DNA of 64,000 nt from Saprospiraceae bacterium (GCA_026129545.1 JAHCHX010000001.1:2169501-2233500); one strand, 5' to 3'; counted from the first letter of the stretch, positions 7,577-18,192 are shown. Notes: a model not told the origin generated them from the sequence alone. Program-made: numbers and translations.

Positions 7577-10500
7577 TTAGCGTAGCAAATTGATGTGTCC
7601 TTTTTTCTGCAATGGCCCCAAAACCGGGCTGGTGACGTTGAGCACATAAAAATAAACCCCTTCGGCAAGTGGCTGACCATTTTTGCTGGTGCCGCGCCAC
7701 ACATTTGAGGCGTTGTCGTATCCCTTCGTTTGGAACACCAATTGCCCCCAACGATTGTAAATTTCAATGGAATTGTTCGGGTCCACCTCGATGCAGGTGA
7801 TGATGACAAAGTCATTCTTGCCATCTTGCTGACCCGGCGTGATGACTGGTCGCACCATGAAGCAATCTTCGGGTGGATATGCGACGGTGTCTGTGGCGAT
7901 GGCTATGCAACCATTGCCATCGTACACCACGAATTGAACGATTTCACCTGCGCAAAGGCGCTCTGCGCGTTGGGTGTTGCCGCTGTGGCCCAGATTGCCC
8001 GACCAAGTGTAAGTGATGGGTTCTACGGCGCCCGGTGTTTCGACGAGCAGCTCGCCATCGCAGGAATTGAACGTGGTGGGTGTGATTCTCGCAAAAATCA
8101 CTTCCAATGGAGGCGGCTCCGGCAGCGGCACGGCGAATTGGTAGGTCGCACCGAGATTGTCCGTCACCGTCACGGAGTAGTTGCCACCACAGAGGTTGAC
8201 TGCCTGCGAGAAGCCGCCTTGTACGGTCAATTGGTCCACTTGACCCGTTGACCACCTGACTGTGTAGGGTGCCAAGCCACCGTTTACAAAGGCGCGAATA
8301 ATCCCGTCGCACTCGCCGTGGCAGCTAATCTCATTCACCGCAGTGGAAGTGAGCGTCACGGCAGGTGGGAACGTGAGGCTATCCGACCATACCGCTGTGC
8401 AGCCCAGACCATCTGTTACCGTCACCGAATAGGCGCCGGCGCAGAGGGTGGTGTTTTGGATAGTGGTGACGTTGTTGCTCCACAAAATGGAGGGTGCGCC
8501 GACTGCATTCGAGATGACCACGTTGGCCACACCATTGCACTGATTGGCGCCACTTACCTGATAGCCGCCATAGTTGGAGGTTTCATTGACGTTGGATATG
8601 GCCAATTGCGAATTGGCGACCAAAATGTACTGGTCTACTGAAGTAGTGCCATTTTCATCCGTGACGGTCAGAGAGTAGGTGCCCGGCAAAAGTCCCGTGA
8701 TGTCTTTCGTGTTGGCCGTGTACCCATTGGGGCCTGACCAAGCATAGATGTAGGGCGGATTGCCGCCGTTGATGACGGGAGCAATGCTGCCGTCGAGCGT
8801 GTTGTTGCAATTGGGCTTGACCGTCGTGGGCGTTGAGAACACAAGGGGCGGCCACTGTCTCACGAGCGTAAACGGAATGACGGACGTGCAACCGGAGTTC
8901 AGGTTGGTGACAGTAACAACGTAAAGCCCTGAATCAAGCCCCGTAATCATGTTCGAAGTGGACGTGAATCCATTAGGCCCCGTCCAGTTGTAGCTCATGG
9001 GGATATTATCAGGCACTGGCGTAAGGCCAATGTTGCCGTTGCTCAAATCCTGAGTGGGGTCATTTTTGTTGCTAAATACAATTGCGGGTTGCTTTTGCTC
9101 CACCTGAACCGGCGATGGGAATGTGAACACATTGCCTGCATTGTCCGCAATCGTCAGCGTGTAGAAGCCGGGTGCGAAATTGCATATTTCTGGAGAGAGG
9201 CTACTATTGACGGCTGAACCGCTGCTTTGACCTGTCCAAGAAATGATGAACGGCGGGATACCCGAACCGATTTGTAGTTTGATGCAACCATCGTCGCCAC
9301 ATGAGGGCGTGGTGGAGGCAGTCGCAACCAATCCGTCGCCTACCGTGAAGGTTGCTGTGAAGGTGCAATTGTTGGCATCTTTCACGGTGAGCACATACAA
9401 GCCCGGCGCGAGGCTGGCGATGTCTTTCGTGTTCGCCACAAATCCGCCCGGCCCTGACCATTGAATGGTCAATGGCGCGGTGCCGCCGCCGAGATTCAGG
9501 AATATGGCGCCATCGTTCATGCCCGTGGTCGGGGCGATGACGAAAACATTGCTCGTGTCAATCGGTGCCGGTTCGGTCACCTGAATACCCGGCAGCACCG
9601 CTGTGCAACCCGTGCTATTCAGTTCCGTGACGGTCGGGATGTAAAGACCGCCAGCGAGGTTGTTGATGCTCAAGCCTGATAGTCCTCCCGTCCACGTCAC
9701 TTGATACGGGCCACCGTTGCCGCCAGATACTGACTGAACGGAGATGCTGCCAATACCGTCGTTCGCGCAAATGTTGTTCACTACCTGCACGCCTTGCAAA
9801 ATAACGGCAGATGGCTCAATTACTTGCACCGGAGGAAGCGTGACCGCGCATCCGCCAGCATCGGTGATGGTGCCGTTGTAAGTGCCTCCAGGGATGTTGG
9901 TCAAGTTTGCGCCCGTGTAGGGTTGCGGGTTCCATACGACTTCGTAGCTGCCCCACCCGCCACTGATATTGACGTTGATAGAGCCTGCTGAACTGCCCCA
10001 GCACAACAAGTCATTTTTTTGAATCGGCGTGGCAAAAGTGAGTGCGCTGTTCGGGCCTTGGATGGTGACTGGGTTGGGTATGGTCGCTGTGCAACCGTTG
10101 ATGTCTGTGATGGTGGGGGTGTAAGTTCCGGGAGGCAAATTGGTGGGGTTGGGTACCGTTGAAACCAGCTCTCCTTGTGCATCGTACCATCTGTAGGTAA
10201 ATGTCGGGGTACCCCCATTCAAGTTGATATTGATTTGACCATCCGATGCACCGAAGCACTTGACATTCTGAGAAGACGCAACGTTTAAATTCAATTGGGG
10301 CGGGTCAACTATGGAGTATGACTTGGAAGACGTGCAGCCTATGTTGTCCGTCACAAGCAAGGTATAGATACCCGCACCAAGCCCTGTGATGTCTTCGCTG
10401 CTGCTCTGGAAACCACCCGGGCCACTCCACGCAAGCGTGAGCGAGGGCGTGCCGCCACCCGTTGTCAAGGAGATGGAGCCGTTGGTTTCGCCATGACACT

Positions 10501-12172
10501 TGATGTTTTGAACATTTTCCTGCGTGAAGGTGATGGCTGGTGAGCCTTGCAGGGTCTCGGTTGAGGTGGCCGTTTGCCCGCCCACGAAAGTCACCGTGAC
10601 GGTGTAAGTGCCTGCCGCCAAGTTCGTAATCGTCTTCTGATTGGAGGTAAACCCACCCGGGCCACTCCAATTGTAGTTGTTCGGCACGCCACCCGTTCCG
10701 CTGGCATCCAGAGAGCCAGTGCTGCCCCCGCAAGCCTTTTGAATGGTATTAATGGAGGCGCTCACCCCAACGGGGGTGCCTACAAACACATGTCCGGGAA
10801 TGAAGAAGGGATTGACTGGCCCATCAGGCTCCTTCACGACTTCCACCGTCAAGGGCGGGAATGTGGTGATGCTGCCAAAGTTGATAGGAAGAAGCGCACC
10901 CATTGGGGCAGCCACAGTAAAACAAACCGTGAACAACCATGTCGGAGAGGGCAATGTCAAACCGACCACGTTCGGGTCGCTCCATGAAAACTTGATTTCG
11001 CCGGGTGTGTTCGCGTTAAAATTGGCCGCCGACAAACCGGGTATAGCCGGATTGTGCGTGATGACGGCATTCACCAGTTTGGTGGCATCGTAAAGAACAC
11101 CAAACTGCATCGAAATGATGCTATTAAAATTCTCGGTTGTAACTTCAATACAAGCTTGCTCGCCAGTGCCGACAGTATCGGTGCCGCCAGCAAAAATCAA
11201 CGCGCCGGGTGGCGGAGCACCCACCACGATGAAAATGGTATCCTTTACGCCAGAAGTACTTGTCCACACATTTTGGCTGGAAGAGTTGATAGCCTCCGCA
11301 GAGCCGCTGCCTGCCGGAAAGCCAACCCCATCTATGGTGACCAACGAGCTGCTGCCAACCGGGCCAATGCCTTTGAAACACACGTCGTAGATCTTGGTGC
11401 CGTTGGCGCGTGTCACGCCTGCGGCACTTGGGTCTGTCCAACCAACCAGTTGAAGACCCGAAAGCGGTGTGCCTCCAAAGCTGGCAGCCGTCAAGTCGGG
11501 CAGATTGTATGCCGCTGTGTTTTGAAACTCCAAGATAGTGGGGTCCCAGTGCGTGGCATATTGCATGGAGACGATGCTGTTAAAATCGTTCACCGTCACG
11601 GGCATACAACCTGTGGTGCCTTGCGGGATGTAGATTGTGTTGGCGATGATGGCAAACCCTTGTATGGGGTTGCCGCTGCCGCCGCTGGCCGTCACCTGGG
11701 AGCCGCCATTTTGGAAATTGACGCTAACGGGCGCATTGTTCTTAATCACTTCTATTCCCGGTGCCACATTGGCGAGGTTCACCGCAGAGGTGCCATTGGT
11801 CAGCACACTGAAACGCACAGTGAAAATAGAGGAGTTGTCGGGAACCGTGACACCATTGGGATAAGAACCGGGGTCTGGGAACCATGTAACCCTTATCGCA
11901 CCAGCGTTGGGAACATTGTAGTTTCCATTGTTGAATCCCGGCAACGCAGCGTTGAAAATGGAGTCGAATTTCAACACTGTTGAGTTGTAGGTAATGGGAA
12001 ATTGAATCGAGTTGATGTTGGTGAAGTTCGTGACCCTCAATTGAAGGTCAACCGTACTGCCCACAGGGGCGTCTACCGTGGCGGGTGTAAAGTTCGTCAC
12101 AACAGCCTGGCCGAAAACCTGAGAAGCAACAAGCAGCATCGCTGCTGTAAAGGTGTAGATAATCGGTTTCAT
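7577..12172 (-). CDS. Giant T9SS type B adhesin with cohesin-like and SprB repeats
   Basis: A 1531-residue secreted protein. After the signal peptide (cleavage near VFGQA) come three cohesin-like beta-sandwich domains at about residues 25-150, 165-310 and 320-465. They share a motif of the type FNSIVSMQYATHWDPTILEF. About twelve SprB repeats follow from about residue 475 to 1430, each with a Cys at the start, an SGPGGF-type centre and a GxYxxTVTD-type end. The last about 90 residues are the CHU_C/type B sorting domain (IEIYNRWGQLVFQ, LAEGVYFYVL). It probably works at the cell surface as a gliding or adhesion filament. It lies 44 bp downstream of a small cohesin-like gene and upstream of PorP/SprF, so one operon is likely. 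Confidence 0.92.
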   Translation of the reverse strand: MKPIIYTFTAAMLLVASQVFGQAVVTNFTPATVDAPVGSTVDLQLRVTNFTNINSIQFPITYNSTVLKFDSIFNAALPGFNNGNYNVPNAGAIRVTWFPDPGSYPNGVTVPDNSSIFTVRFSVLTNGTSAVNLANVAPGIEVIKNNAPVSVNFQNGGSQVTASGGSGNPIQGFAIIANTIYIPQGTTGCMPVTVNDFNSIVSMQYATHWDPTILEFQNTAAYNLPDLTAASFGGTPLSGLQLVGWTDPSAAGVTRANGTKIYDVCFKGIGPVGSSSLVTIDGVGFPAGSGSAEAINSSSQNVWTSTSGVKDTIFIVVGAPPPGALIFAGGTDTVGTGEQACIEVTTENFNSIISMQFGVLYDATKLVNAVITHNPAIPGLSAANFNANTPGEIKFSWSDPNVVGLTLPSPTWLFTVCFTVAAPMGALLPINFGSITTFPPLTVEVVKEPDGPVNPFFIPGHVFVGTPVGVSASINTIQKACGGSTGSLDASGTGGVPNNYNWSGPGGFTSNQKTITNLAAGTYTVTVTFVGGQTATSTETLQGSPAITFTQENVQNIKCHGETNGSISLTTGGGTPSLTLAWSGPGGFQSSSEDITGLGAGIYTLLVTDNIGCTSSKSYSIVDPPQLNLNVASSQNVKCFGASDGQININLNGGTPTFTYRWYDAQGELVSTVPNPTNLPPGTYTPTITDINGCTATIPNPVTIQGPNSALTFATPIQKNDLLCWGSSAGSINVNISGGWGSYEVVWNPQPYTGANLTNIPGGTYNGTITDAGGCAVTLPPVQVIEPSAVILQGVQVVNNICANDGIGSISVQSVSGGNGGPYQVTWTGGLSGLSINNLAGGLYIPTVTELNSTGCTAVLPGIQVTEPAPIDTSNVFVIAPTTGMNDGAIFLNLGGGTAPLTIQWSGPGGFVANTKDIASLAPGLYVLTVKDANNCTFTATFTVGDGLVATASTTPSCGDDGCIKLQIGSGIPPFIISWTGQSSGSAVNSSLSPEICNFAPGFYTLTIADNAGNVFTFPSPVQVEQKQPAIVFSNKNDPTQDLSNGNIGLTPVPDNIPMSYNWTGPNGFTSTSNMITGLDSGLYVVTVTNLNSGCTSVIPFTLVRQWPPLVFSTPTTVKPNCNNTLDGSIAPVINGGNPPYIYAWSGPNGYTANTKDITGLLPGTYSLTVTDENGTTSVDQYILVANSQLAISNVNETSNYGGYQVSGANQCNGVANVVISNAVGAPSILWSNNVTTIQNTTLCAGAYSVTVTDGLGCTAVWSDSLTFPPAVTLTSTAVNEISCHGECDGIIRAFVNGGLAPYTVRWSTGQVDQLTVQGGFSQAVNLCGGNYSVTVTDNLGATYQFAVPLPEPPPLEVIFARITPTTFNSCDGELLVETPGAVEPITYTWSGNLGHSGNTQRAERLCAGEIVQFVVYDGNGCIAIATDTVAYPPEDCFMVRPVITPGQQDGKNDFVIITCIEVDPNNSIEIYNRWGQLVFQTKGYDNASNVWRGTSKNGQPLAEGVYFYVLNVTSPVLGPLQKKGHINLLR

Positions 12173-12216
12173 CTTTAACACGGAAAAGGGATGAGGGTGA
12201 AAGAATTTTTTTTCAG

Positions 12217-13026
12217 TCAAAACACAGAAAGAAGCCGGGTGTAGGTGTGCATCCCGGCGCGTATTGTGAAGAAATAGGTGCCTTTTTGCCGCACTTGCGG
12301 GGAGGCAATTTCTGTGCCATAGTGACCCGGAGGCAACTGCGGCATCTTATTTTCAAGCAAAATGCGGCCCGTGGCATCCGTCACGAGCAGGGTTACGTCG
12401 GAGCTTATTTTCAGGTCGAAACTGACCGTTGTTTTTTCGGAAAAAGGATTTGGAAAAATCTTGAGCGAATCATCATCAAGGGCGGATGGTTCATCGGCGG
12501 CCACCGTGTAGCCAATGGCACCGAAGCCTTGAGCCAAGGCCACTTGATGGATGTTGTATGAGGTCAACGAGCTATCGCTGTTGGCTTTCACTATATCAAA
12601 AGGCGTGAGGAAATCTTGCGAGAAATAAACTTGAGAGCCGTCGTTCACTTGGCCAATCGCCCTCAATCGCAACCTGAAAATCACGGTGGAATCAGCCACC
12701 GTCACCCCGCCCAGCAAGTTGCTGTTGTCCCACAGCAAACGAATCCAGCCACTGTCCTGTGCCTCGGATGTCCCAAAATCCTCGCCACCCAATTCGGGGA
12801 GATTGTAGCCGCTGGTGGATACGAATTCAAACACCTCAGGGTCCCAGCGCAGCTTGAACTGCATGCCCACTATGCTGTCGAAACCCGTCACTCTGACATT
12901 GAAAATGGCTACTTCGTTCGGTTCTATGTTGTTGATTACCGGAAGCAGGAGGCCAATTTGTGCGGAAAGAGCAGATGTTGGGAATAGCCAAAGGCTGATG
13001 AATGCAATGCGTACACAAAGATTCAT
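12217..13026 (-). CDS. Single cohesin-like protein with T9SS type A signal
   Basis: A 269-residue protein with a signal peptide (FISLWLFPTSALSAQ). Residues about 25-160 form one cohesin-like domain with the same motif as in the next gene (FDSIVGMQFKLRWDPEVFEF). The last about 80 residues form a type A sorting domain (IFPNPFSEKTTVSF, LLVTDATGRILLENK, and KGTYFFTIRAG). It would be secreted by T9SS and held on the surface. It precedes the giant cohesin/SprB gene by 44 bp on the same strand. In classic cellulosomes cohesins bind dockerins; the dockerin-like protein here is encoded immediately upstream. Confidence 0.88.
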   Translation of the reverse strand: MNLCVRIAFISLWLFPTSALSAQIGLLLPVINNIEPNEVAIFNVRVTGFDSIVGMQFKLRWDPEVFEFVSTSGYNLPELGGEDFGTSEAQDSGWIRLLWDNSNLLGGVTVADSTVIFRLRLRAIGQVNDGSQVYFSQDFLTPFDIVKANSDSSLTSYNIHQVALAQGFGAIGYTVAADEPSALDDDSLKIFPNPFSEKTTVSFDLKISSDVTLLVTDATGRILLENKMPQLPPGHYGTEIASPQVRQKGTYFFTIRAGMHTYTRLLSVF

Positions 13027-13092
13027 GGAAACAATTGGTTTGGATTACTTGTAAGATGTAAAACCTTGTGGATGTCGCGGATTAAAAAAAAT

Positions 13093-13109
13093 GGCTGCTT
13101 TTGACAGCC
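13093..13109 (-). terminator. Short terminator on minus strand
   Basis: GGCTG (13093-13097) pairs with CAGCC (13105-13109). On the minus strand the stem is followed by a run of T (13091 downward). With the stronger hairpin at 13243-13275 it separates the 1472-residue gene from the cohesin gene downstream. Confidence 0.55.
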
Positions 13110-13242
13110 AATTAAAGTGTACCAACAATTTTTCAAAAAGCAGGCCAAAAACGCCTCATCACATTAAATGAGTAAATTTTTTACCTGAACCGTCTGAAAA
13201 TCAAAGGTTAAGCCGGGAAAATTTATTTTTCTCCCAAAAAAC

Positions 13243-13275
13243 ACAGGCGAGCGGTTCTTAAGGCCGCTCGCCTGT
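13243..13275 (-). terminator. Terminator of the 1472-residue gene
   Basis: A perfect 12-bp stem (ACAGGCGAGCGG with its complement at 13264-13275) with a 9-base loop, located 25 bp after the stop codon of the gene at 13301. T-rich DNA follows on both strands. Confidence 0.8.
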
Positions 13276-13300
13276 TTTCGTTATACTACATGAAAAAACG

Positions 13301-16300
13301 TCATTCCACGACCACCATTTTTTTCGTGGCGCTGTGCGTGGGTGTGTCGAGTTGGTAGAAAAGGATGCCTGCTGTGAGGTCTGCGCGATGGAGTGCCACC
13401 GTGTTGAGACCCTTCGCAAAAGCACCTTTCACCATTTTCACGATGCGGCCCTCGGCGTTGCTGATGGTCAGCGTCGCTTCGGCAGCCTCCGGCAAGTTGA
13501 ACGAAATGTAGGTCGTGCTGCTCACCGGGTTCGGCACGTTTTGCAGCAACTCAAACTCGGCACCTGCCACCACACTTCCTTGCTGGCCGTTTAACCGAAG
13601 TGCCACCTCGCTGCGCTCGCCTTGCTCGTTGTATGCCTCGGCGCGGGTGATGCGGTGACTGAACGCAAGCATCTGGCTCAATGTCCCCGACTGCGTTGCG
13701 CGGAATCTCACGCCGAACGCGCCAGCATCGCCATCCACCGAAGCTGTGAGTGCGTCGTGGAATACTGCGAAATTGTTGGCCGTCATGCGGTCGCCCGGAA
13801 CTACCGCCACCACATCTAGGCCGCGCGTGTTCAGCGTGAATTGGTAGCCTGCCATTCTCTCGGCAGCCTTGAAGTTCACTTCGATTTCCTCTCCAACGTT
13901 CACCCAGCGGTCGTCCACGTCGAAGTAGAGGGTGCTGTTGGTGCGGTCGTCAGCCGACATCAAGCTATTGGCAATAGCCGAGGCGTTCACGTCGCCAACT
14001 TTGATGGAGACAAAGTCGTGGTTGAAGCTGCTGGTCTGCATATTCGACACCGAAACGATTTCGGGAAACTGCTCTTGGAACGGGTTGGCAGGATTGGGGA
14101 ACGTATATTTTTTGTCCACAAAACGCCACGAGGTGTTGTTGGGCAACTCGTCGTAAAGGCCAAGAATCAGCTTGCGGATTTCCACAATGTCGAACGTCGT
14201 GACGGAGTTGGATTTGTTCGCGTCGGCAGCTATCGTTTTGTACGGGCTATTGAAAGGCTCCAAGCCAAGAATGTGTCTAGAGATGAGCACGAGGTCGAAA
14301 GTCGAGACACCGTTGAGCGGGTTATCGTCCATGAGTGGCGTGAGCGTGTAGTCCGACCCCATTGGCAACATATTGTTGAAGGAGAAGAGGCCGGAGTCGT
14401 CAGTCATATAGGTCATGTCAACCGGCGCTCCACCGTTGGGCGGGAGCCCTTGCAAATTGACGGTTGCTCCTTCCAAAGGCTCGTTCATTTCTGTTTTCAG
14501 GAAGCCTGCAATCTTGGGGGACCCCGGCGAGCAATTGTCGTTGTTGTCTTGCACAATGATTTCCGTCAGGCAGTAATCAGCGTTGCCCGCTGCGTCTTGC
14601 GCCCACAACTCAACAAATTGGCTACCCAACTCTGCACAAGTGAAAGTCACGTCCGCGATGGGGTTGCCTAGAGCATCCACCGGGAAGCCGGAGCCTTGCC
14701 CTGCTTTGCGAATGGCAAATTTCAGTTGATTCGGCCCCGGCACCGTCGGGGTGGGTGGTGTGCAGTTGTCCTCGGCATATTGGAGGAAATCCGTTGCCCA
14801 AAGCGTAATCATGCCTGTCGGCATGATATTCACGCTCAGTCCATGTATGCACACCACAGTAGGAGCCTTGCAGTCTTTGATGGTGAAAATATATTCGCAG
14901 GTCTGTTCATTGCCGCAGCCATCCGACACTTGCCACTTGATTTTGTGGGTGCCGTAAGGCAGCTCTGGCGCGATGCCCGGCTGGCCAAATGGGTTGGCGG
15001 GCGTGGGCAGCTGCCCTTGCGTTTTCCACTGCACACTGGCTGTGCGGGAGTTGCCGCTCACAGTCTGGTGCAAAGCAAAGCGATATTTGAGGTTATCCGA
15101 TACAGGACGGCCATCAAAAACGCGCTGCGTGCCACCCGAATAGTTGATGTTGCCCGCATTGCCAAAATTGACGATGCCTGGCGTGGTGGGAAGGTCGTTG
15201 CTGTTCACTACCGTTTCCATCGAGCCATCGCCGTCGAGGTCGAGGAAGAGCAGGTAACTGAATTTGATGTTAGCTCCTGAGCAGGAATCGGTAGCCGTGA
15301 TGGTCAGGTCGGCAGGGCCTTCGCACAAATCGTGGAGGCTGTGTACCGCATCCCACCAGTATGACTGGTTCCACAATTGCGGGTTGTTGGCCGTCAAGTC
15401 GCAAAATTCTACTGGGCTGGCAGGGCAATTGCTGATGACAGGCTTTTGATTGTCAATGATTTTGATAATCTGCTTGTACTTGTAGCAATTGGCATTGGCT
15501 TGCCAGAAAGTGCAGAAGTTCGTAGCGGGCTGGCCAGGCGCTACGGATACGATGGTAGCGTTCCACGGCGATGGAGTGCCACAAGCGGACACCACTGGGC
15601 CGGGCAAGTTTAGAGGACTAAGAGAGTTCGGGTTGGGTTCGGGGTTGGGCACTATGATGCAGTCGCCGTTCGGGTTGTAAGTGCACCAGTTTATGATGGT
15701 CCATGTGCGCTCTATCTTAAAGCACGCATCCGGCACTACTGTGAAAACTTGGTCTTCATGCGAGATGCCGAGCAACTCGCAATCTTGGCCACCGAAGAAC
15801 ACTGGCTGACCATAGTTGCCACTGCCGTCGCATTGTGTCACGATGACATCGTTGGGGAACTTGATGAAGTAGTTCTGGTTGTAGTTCACCACGATGCGCT
15901 GAGTGCAGGTGCTGGTCTGCCCGCCGCAATCCACCGCACGGAAAGTGCGCGTGATGGTACCTCTGTTGCAGAGCGTGTCGAAGAGTGCGTAGTTGACCGT
16001 CGTGATAATGGTGTCAATGCAGCAGTTGTCCGTAGCGGTTGCTTGCCCGTAAGCCCAGAGTGAAGGGTCGAAGTTCTCGCAGCTTACCGTCACGTTGTTG
16101 GGGGGGGTGCAGGTGGGTTTCAACTTGTCGTCCACAAAAACACGCACCATGCAGTCATTGGAGTGCCATTCCTCATAGTCGAGCGATACTTCTCCCGGCT
16201 GCACGGGCACGTCGTACACGCGCAGGATGACCGTGATGGTATCGCCAATGTCTTCGCAGCAGAATTTGACTTGGTCAAAGAAGCGGTCAACTGCTTGGCA

Positions 16301-17719
16301 GGCGTTGGGGTCCATCCTCCGCACTTTGAAGAAAATCGGGGAGCAATTGTCGTAAGAGCCTTGATTGAACGTGGAAGCATTGATGAAAACCATGCCGTCA
16401 ACGCCCAACGAGACTTGTGTATAGGCTGTGCAGGCCACTGTTGGGGGCGTATCGTCTTCCACCGTGATATTGAACGTGCAAGTCGTGCTGTTGCCGCAGT
16501 CATCGGTGATGATGTAGGTCATCAGGGTGGTACCGATGGGCAGGTTGTTCGCTATGCCCAACACGCCCAGCGTGTCTGGATTCCACAGGTTGTTGCCGGG
16601 AAAGTTGCTGAAATGCCCGAAAAGCGATTTCCAAATGCCATCTACCTGCCACACGGCCTCTATCGTTTTGAGCCTTGAACAATTATCGGTCACAATGACA
16701 TCAGGCAAATTGAGGTCGCGGGAGCAATTATTGGGATTGGTGCCTACCGTGATATCTTCAGGACATTCTATCTCAGGCCCTTGGCTGTCTTCAATCTTGA
16801 TAAGTTGGATGTGTTCCCTCGGATTGGAACCCAGCACGGTCGGCAAACACCAGTCATAAACCGTCCATTTGCGCAGTATTTTGTAAGAACCATCGCAGAT
16901 GGGCAGCAACTGGTCGGTATAAGTGGCATTCAGCTCGCAAAAAGTATTCGCAGGGAAAATCGGAAACTGGATGCCGAAGTCCAACACATAAGGAACTCCT
17001 GTCGCGGAAGGGTTGGAGACAGGGTTTTCGCAACTGACCGTGACATCGGGAGGGAAAAGCACACTCGACACGTTGCGACGAGCAAAATAGATGAATTGGG
17101 TGCAGCTGGCCACGTTGCCGCTGGCATCCACCACCGTCCAAATGCGCCGAACGTATGCACTGATGTTCGACAGGCCATTGATAGTGCCACTACATGTCAA
17201 ATCGTACCAAGTGTCAATGTATGTCTGGGTGGTATTGGTGCAATTCTCATACACATCGGGATATGCAGCACCAATGCCCAACTCATTTAAAAGATAGTCG
17301 GGCGTGTAGGTAGTGATAGCGCACGACAAGGTGATGTCCTGACAAGTAAGCACTGGGGCCAGCTTGTCCTCCACATGGATGTAGCCCCAGCACATATTGC
17401 CGGAAATGAGGTCGCGCACCCGCACTTGCAGCGTTTGATTGATGTGGGCAGAGGTTGCCACGAAGTTGCCGTTGGCAGGCACCCATACGTTGTTGACTCT
17501 GGCTTGCACTTGGAAGTTGCCGTTCGGGCAACCGTTGCCTTCCAGAATCATGTCGGGGAGAATTTCGGTGGCGCAATCTTGGTTGAGAGAAACCTGAACG
17601 AGGTTGTTACAAACCATCGAACACTGGGCAGATGTTTCCACATTTGCGGCCAGTAGAAAAACCAACATTGCAAGCCAAGTCCATCGAATCGAAAATAAAG
17701 TAGAATTCGTTATTTTCAT
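13301..17719 (-). CDS. Large T9SS type A protein with dockerin-like region
   Basis: A 1472-residue secreted protein with a signal peptide (TWLAMLVFLLAANVETSAQ). The first about 1080 residues are Cys-rich, HYR-like beta repeats with many DNC and GxATxTDNC-type motifs. At about 1085-1125 lies a carboxypeptidase-regulatory-like fold (IAGFLKTEMNEPLEGATV). At about 1125-1190 come two dockerin-like loops: DDNPLNGVSTFD and DANKSNSVTTFD, each followed by an IxxxILGL helix. At about 1250-1370 there is a cohesin-like sandwich (ERMAGYQFTLNTRGLDVVAV). The end is a type A sorting domain (NVPNPVSSTTYISF). It has its own terminators and is transcribed toward the two cohesin-like genes. Its ligands are unknown; see the findings for the proposed assembly. 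Confidence 0.88.
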   Translation of the reverse strand: MKITNSTLFSIRWTWLAMLVFLLAANVETSAQCSMVCNNLVQVSLNQDCATEILPDMILEGNGCPNGNFQVQARVNNVWVPANGNFVATSAHINQTLQVRVRDLISGNMCWGYIHVEDKLAPVLTCQDITLSCAITTYTPDYLLNELGIGAAYPDVYENCTNTTQTYIDTWYDLTCSGTINGLSNISAYVRRIWTVVDASGNVASCTQFIYFARRNVSSVLFPPDVTVSCENPVSNPSATGVPYVLDFGIQFPIFPANTFCELNATYTDQLLPICDGSYKILRKWTVYDWCLPTVLGSNPREHIQLIKIEDSQGPEIECPEDITVGTNPNNCSRDLNLPDVIVTDNCSRLKTIEAVWQVDGIWKSLFGHFSNFPGNNLWNPDTLGVLGIANNLPIGTTLMTYIITDDCGNSTTCTFNITVEDDTPPTVACTAYTQVSLGVDGMVFINASTFNQGSYDNCSPIFFKVRRMDPNACQAVDRFFDQVKFCCEDIGDTITVILRVYDVPVQPGEVSLDYEEWHSNDCMVRVFVDDKLKPTCTPPNNVTVSCENFDPSLWAYGQATATDNCCIDTIITTVNYALFDTLCNRGTITRTFRAVDCGGQTSTCTQRIVVNYNQNYFIKFPNDVIVTQCDGSGNYGQPVFFGGQDCELLGISHEDQVFTVVPDACFKIERTWTIINWCTYNPNGDCIIVPNPEPNPNSLSPLNLPGPVVSACGTPSPWNATIVSVAPGQPATNFCTFWQANANCYKYKQIIKIIDNQKPVISNCPASPVEFCDLTANNPQLWNQSYWWDAVHSLHDLCEGPADLTITATDSCSGANIKFSYLLFLDLDGDGSMETVVNSNDLPTTPGIVNFGNAGNINYSGGTQRVFDGRPVSDNLKYRFALHQTVSGNSRTASVQWKTQGQLPTPANPFGQPGIAPELPYGTHKIKWQVSDGCGNEQTCEYIFTIKDCKAPTVVCIHGLSVNIMPTGMITLWATDFLQYAEDNCTPPTPTVPGPNQLKFAIRKAGQGSGFPVDALGNPIADVTFTCAELGSQFVELWAQDAAGNADYCLTEIIVQDNNDNCSPGSPKIAGFLKTEMNEPLEGATVNLQGLPPNGGAPVDMTYMTDDSGLFSFNNMLPMGSDYTLTPLMDDNPLNGVSTFDLVLISRHILGLEPFNSPYKTIAADANKSNSVTTFDIVEIRKLILGLYDELPNNTSWRFVDKKYTFPNPANPFQEQFPEIVSVSNMQTSSFNHDFVSIKVGDVNASAIANSLMSADDRTNSTLYFDVDDRWVNVGEEIEVNFKAAERMAGYQFTLNTRGLDVVAVVPGDRMTANNFAVFHDALTASVDGDAGAFGVRFRATQSGTLSQMLAFSHRITRAEAYNEQGERSEVALRLNGQQGSVVAGAEFELLQNVPNPVSSTTYISFNLPEAAEATLTISNAEGRIVKMVKGAFAKGLNTVALHRADLTAGILFYQLDTPTHSATKKMVVVE

Positions 17720-18192
17720 GAGATTACAAAAAAAGTTTGATTGAACGAAATGTGTGGTGAATCAAAAACGAAAAGCGGTGGTCTTCAAGAGCTAATTTTT
17801 TTTGTTTTCAACAATGCATGAAATTAGTGCAGTGGAGGGAAAAACATCCCAACTGTTTGCCATATCAACCTTGAAAATGGAGTGAAATACAAGAGGATTG
17901 AAATGCAGGTTCATCAAACGACGAACCTTTTCTCTCGGCAGGGATAAAATCGGAATTTGGCCGGAGGTGTACCTTTTGTAGTTCAATCAGACAAACAGTA
18001 CTACCATTTGGATTAAAACACTCGTTCAGAAGTCGCCTCAAAGGTATAATGTGCCGCATATATGCCCAAACATTTCAAGAGAAAAGATAAGGCCGTGACA
18101 TAGCGGCACAAAACCCCACAAAAGTAGGGTCTTTTGCAAGCCTTGCGTTACCTTATATACAGTATTTTAAAGACACGGTCTGCTTTTGTCAC
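17720..18192. other. Spacer upstream of the 1472-residue gene
   Basis: 473 bp between two minus-strand genes. A weak stem with a T run occurs near 18111-18131 on the minus strand and may end the response-regulator transcript. No full TAnnTTTG element was found for the large gene. Short frames here show no coding character. Confidence 0.45.

Noticed and set aside
7577..17719. Large T9SS genes as a possible CRISPR or phage-derived region
   Set aside because: The repetitive look comes from SprB and HYR-like protein repeats. There are no spacers, cas genes or phage genes.
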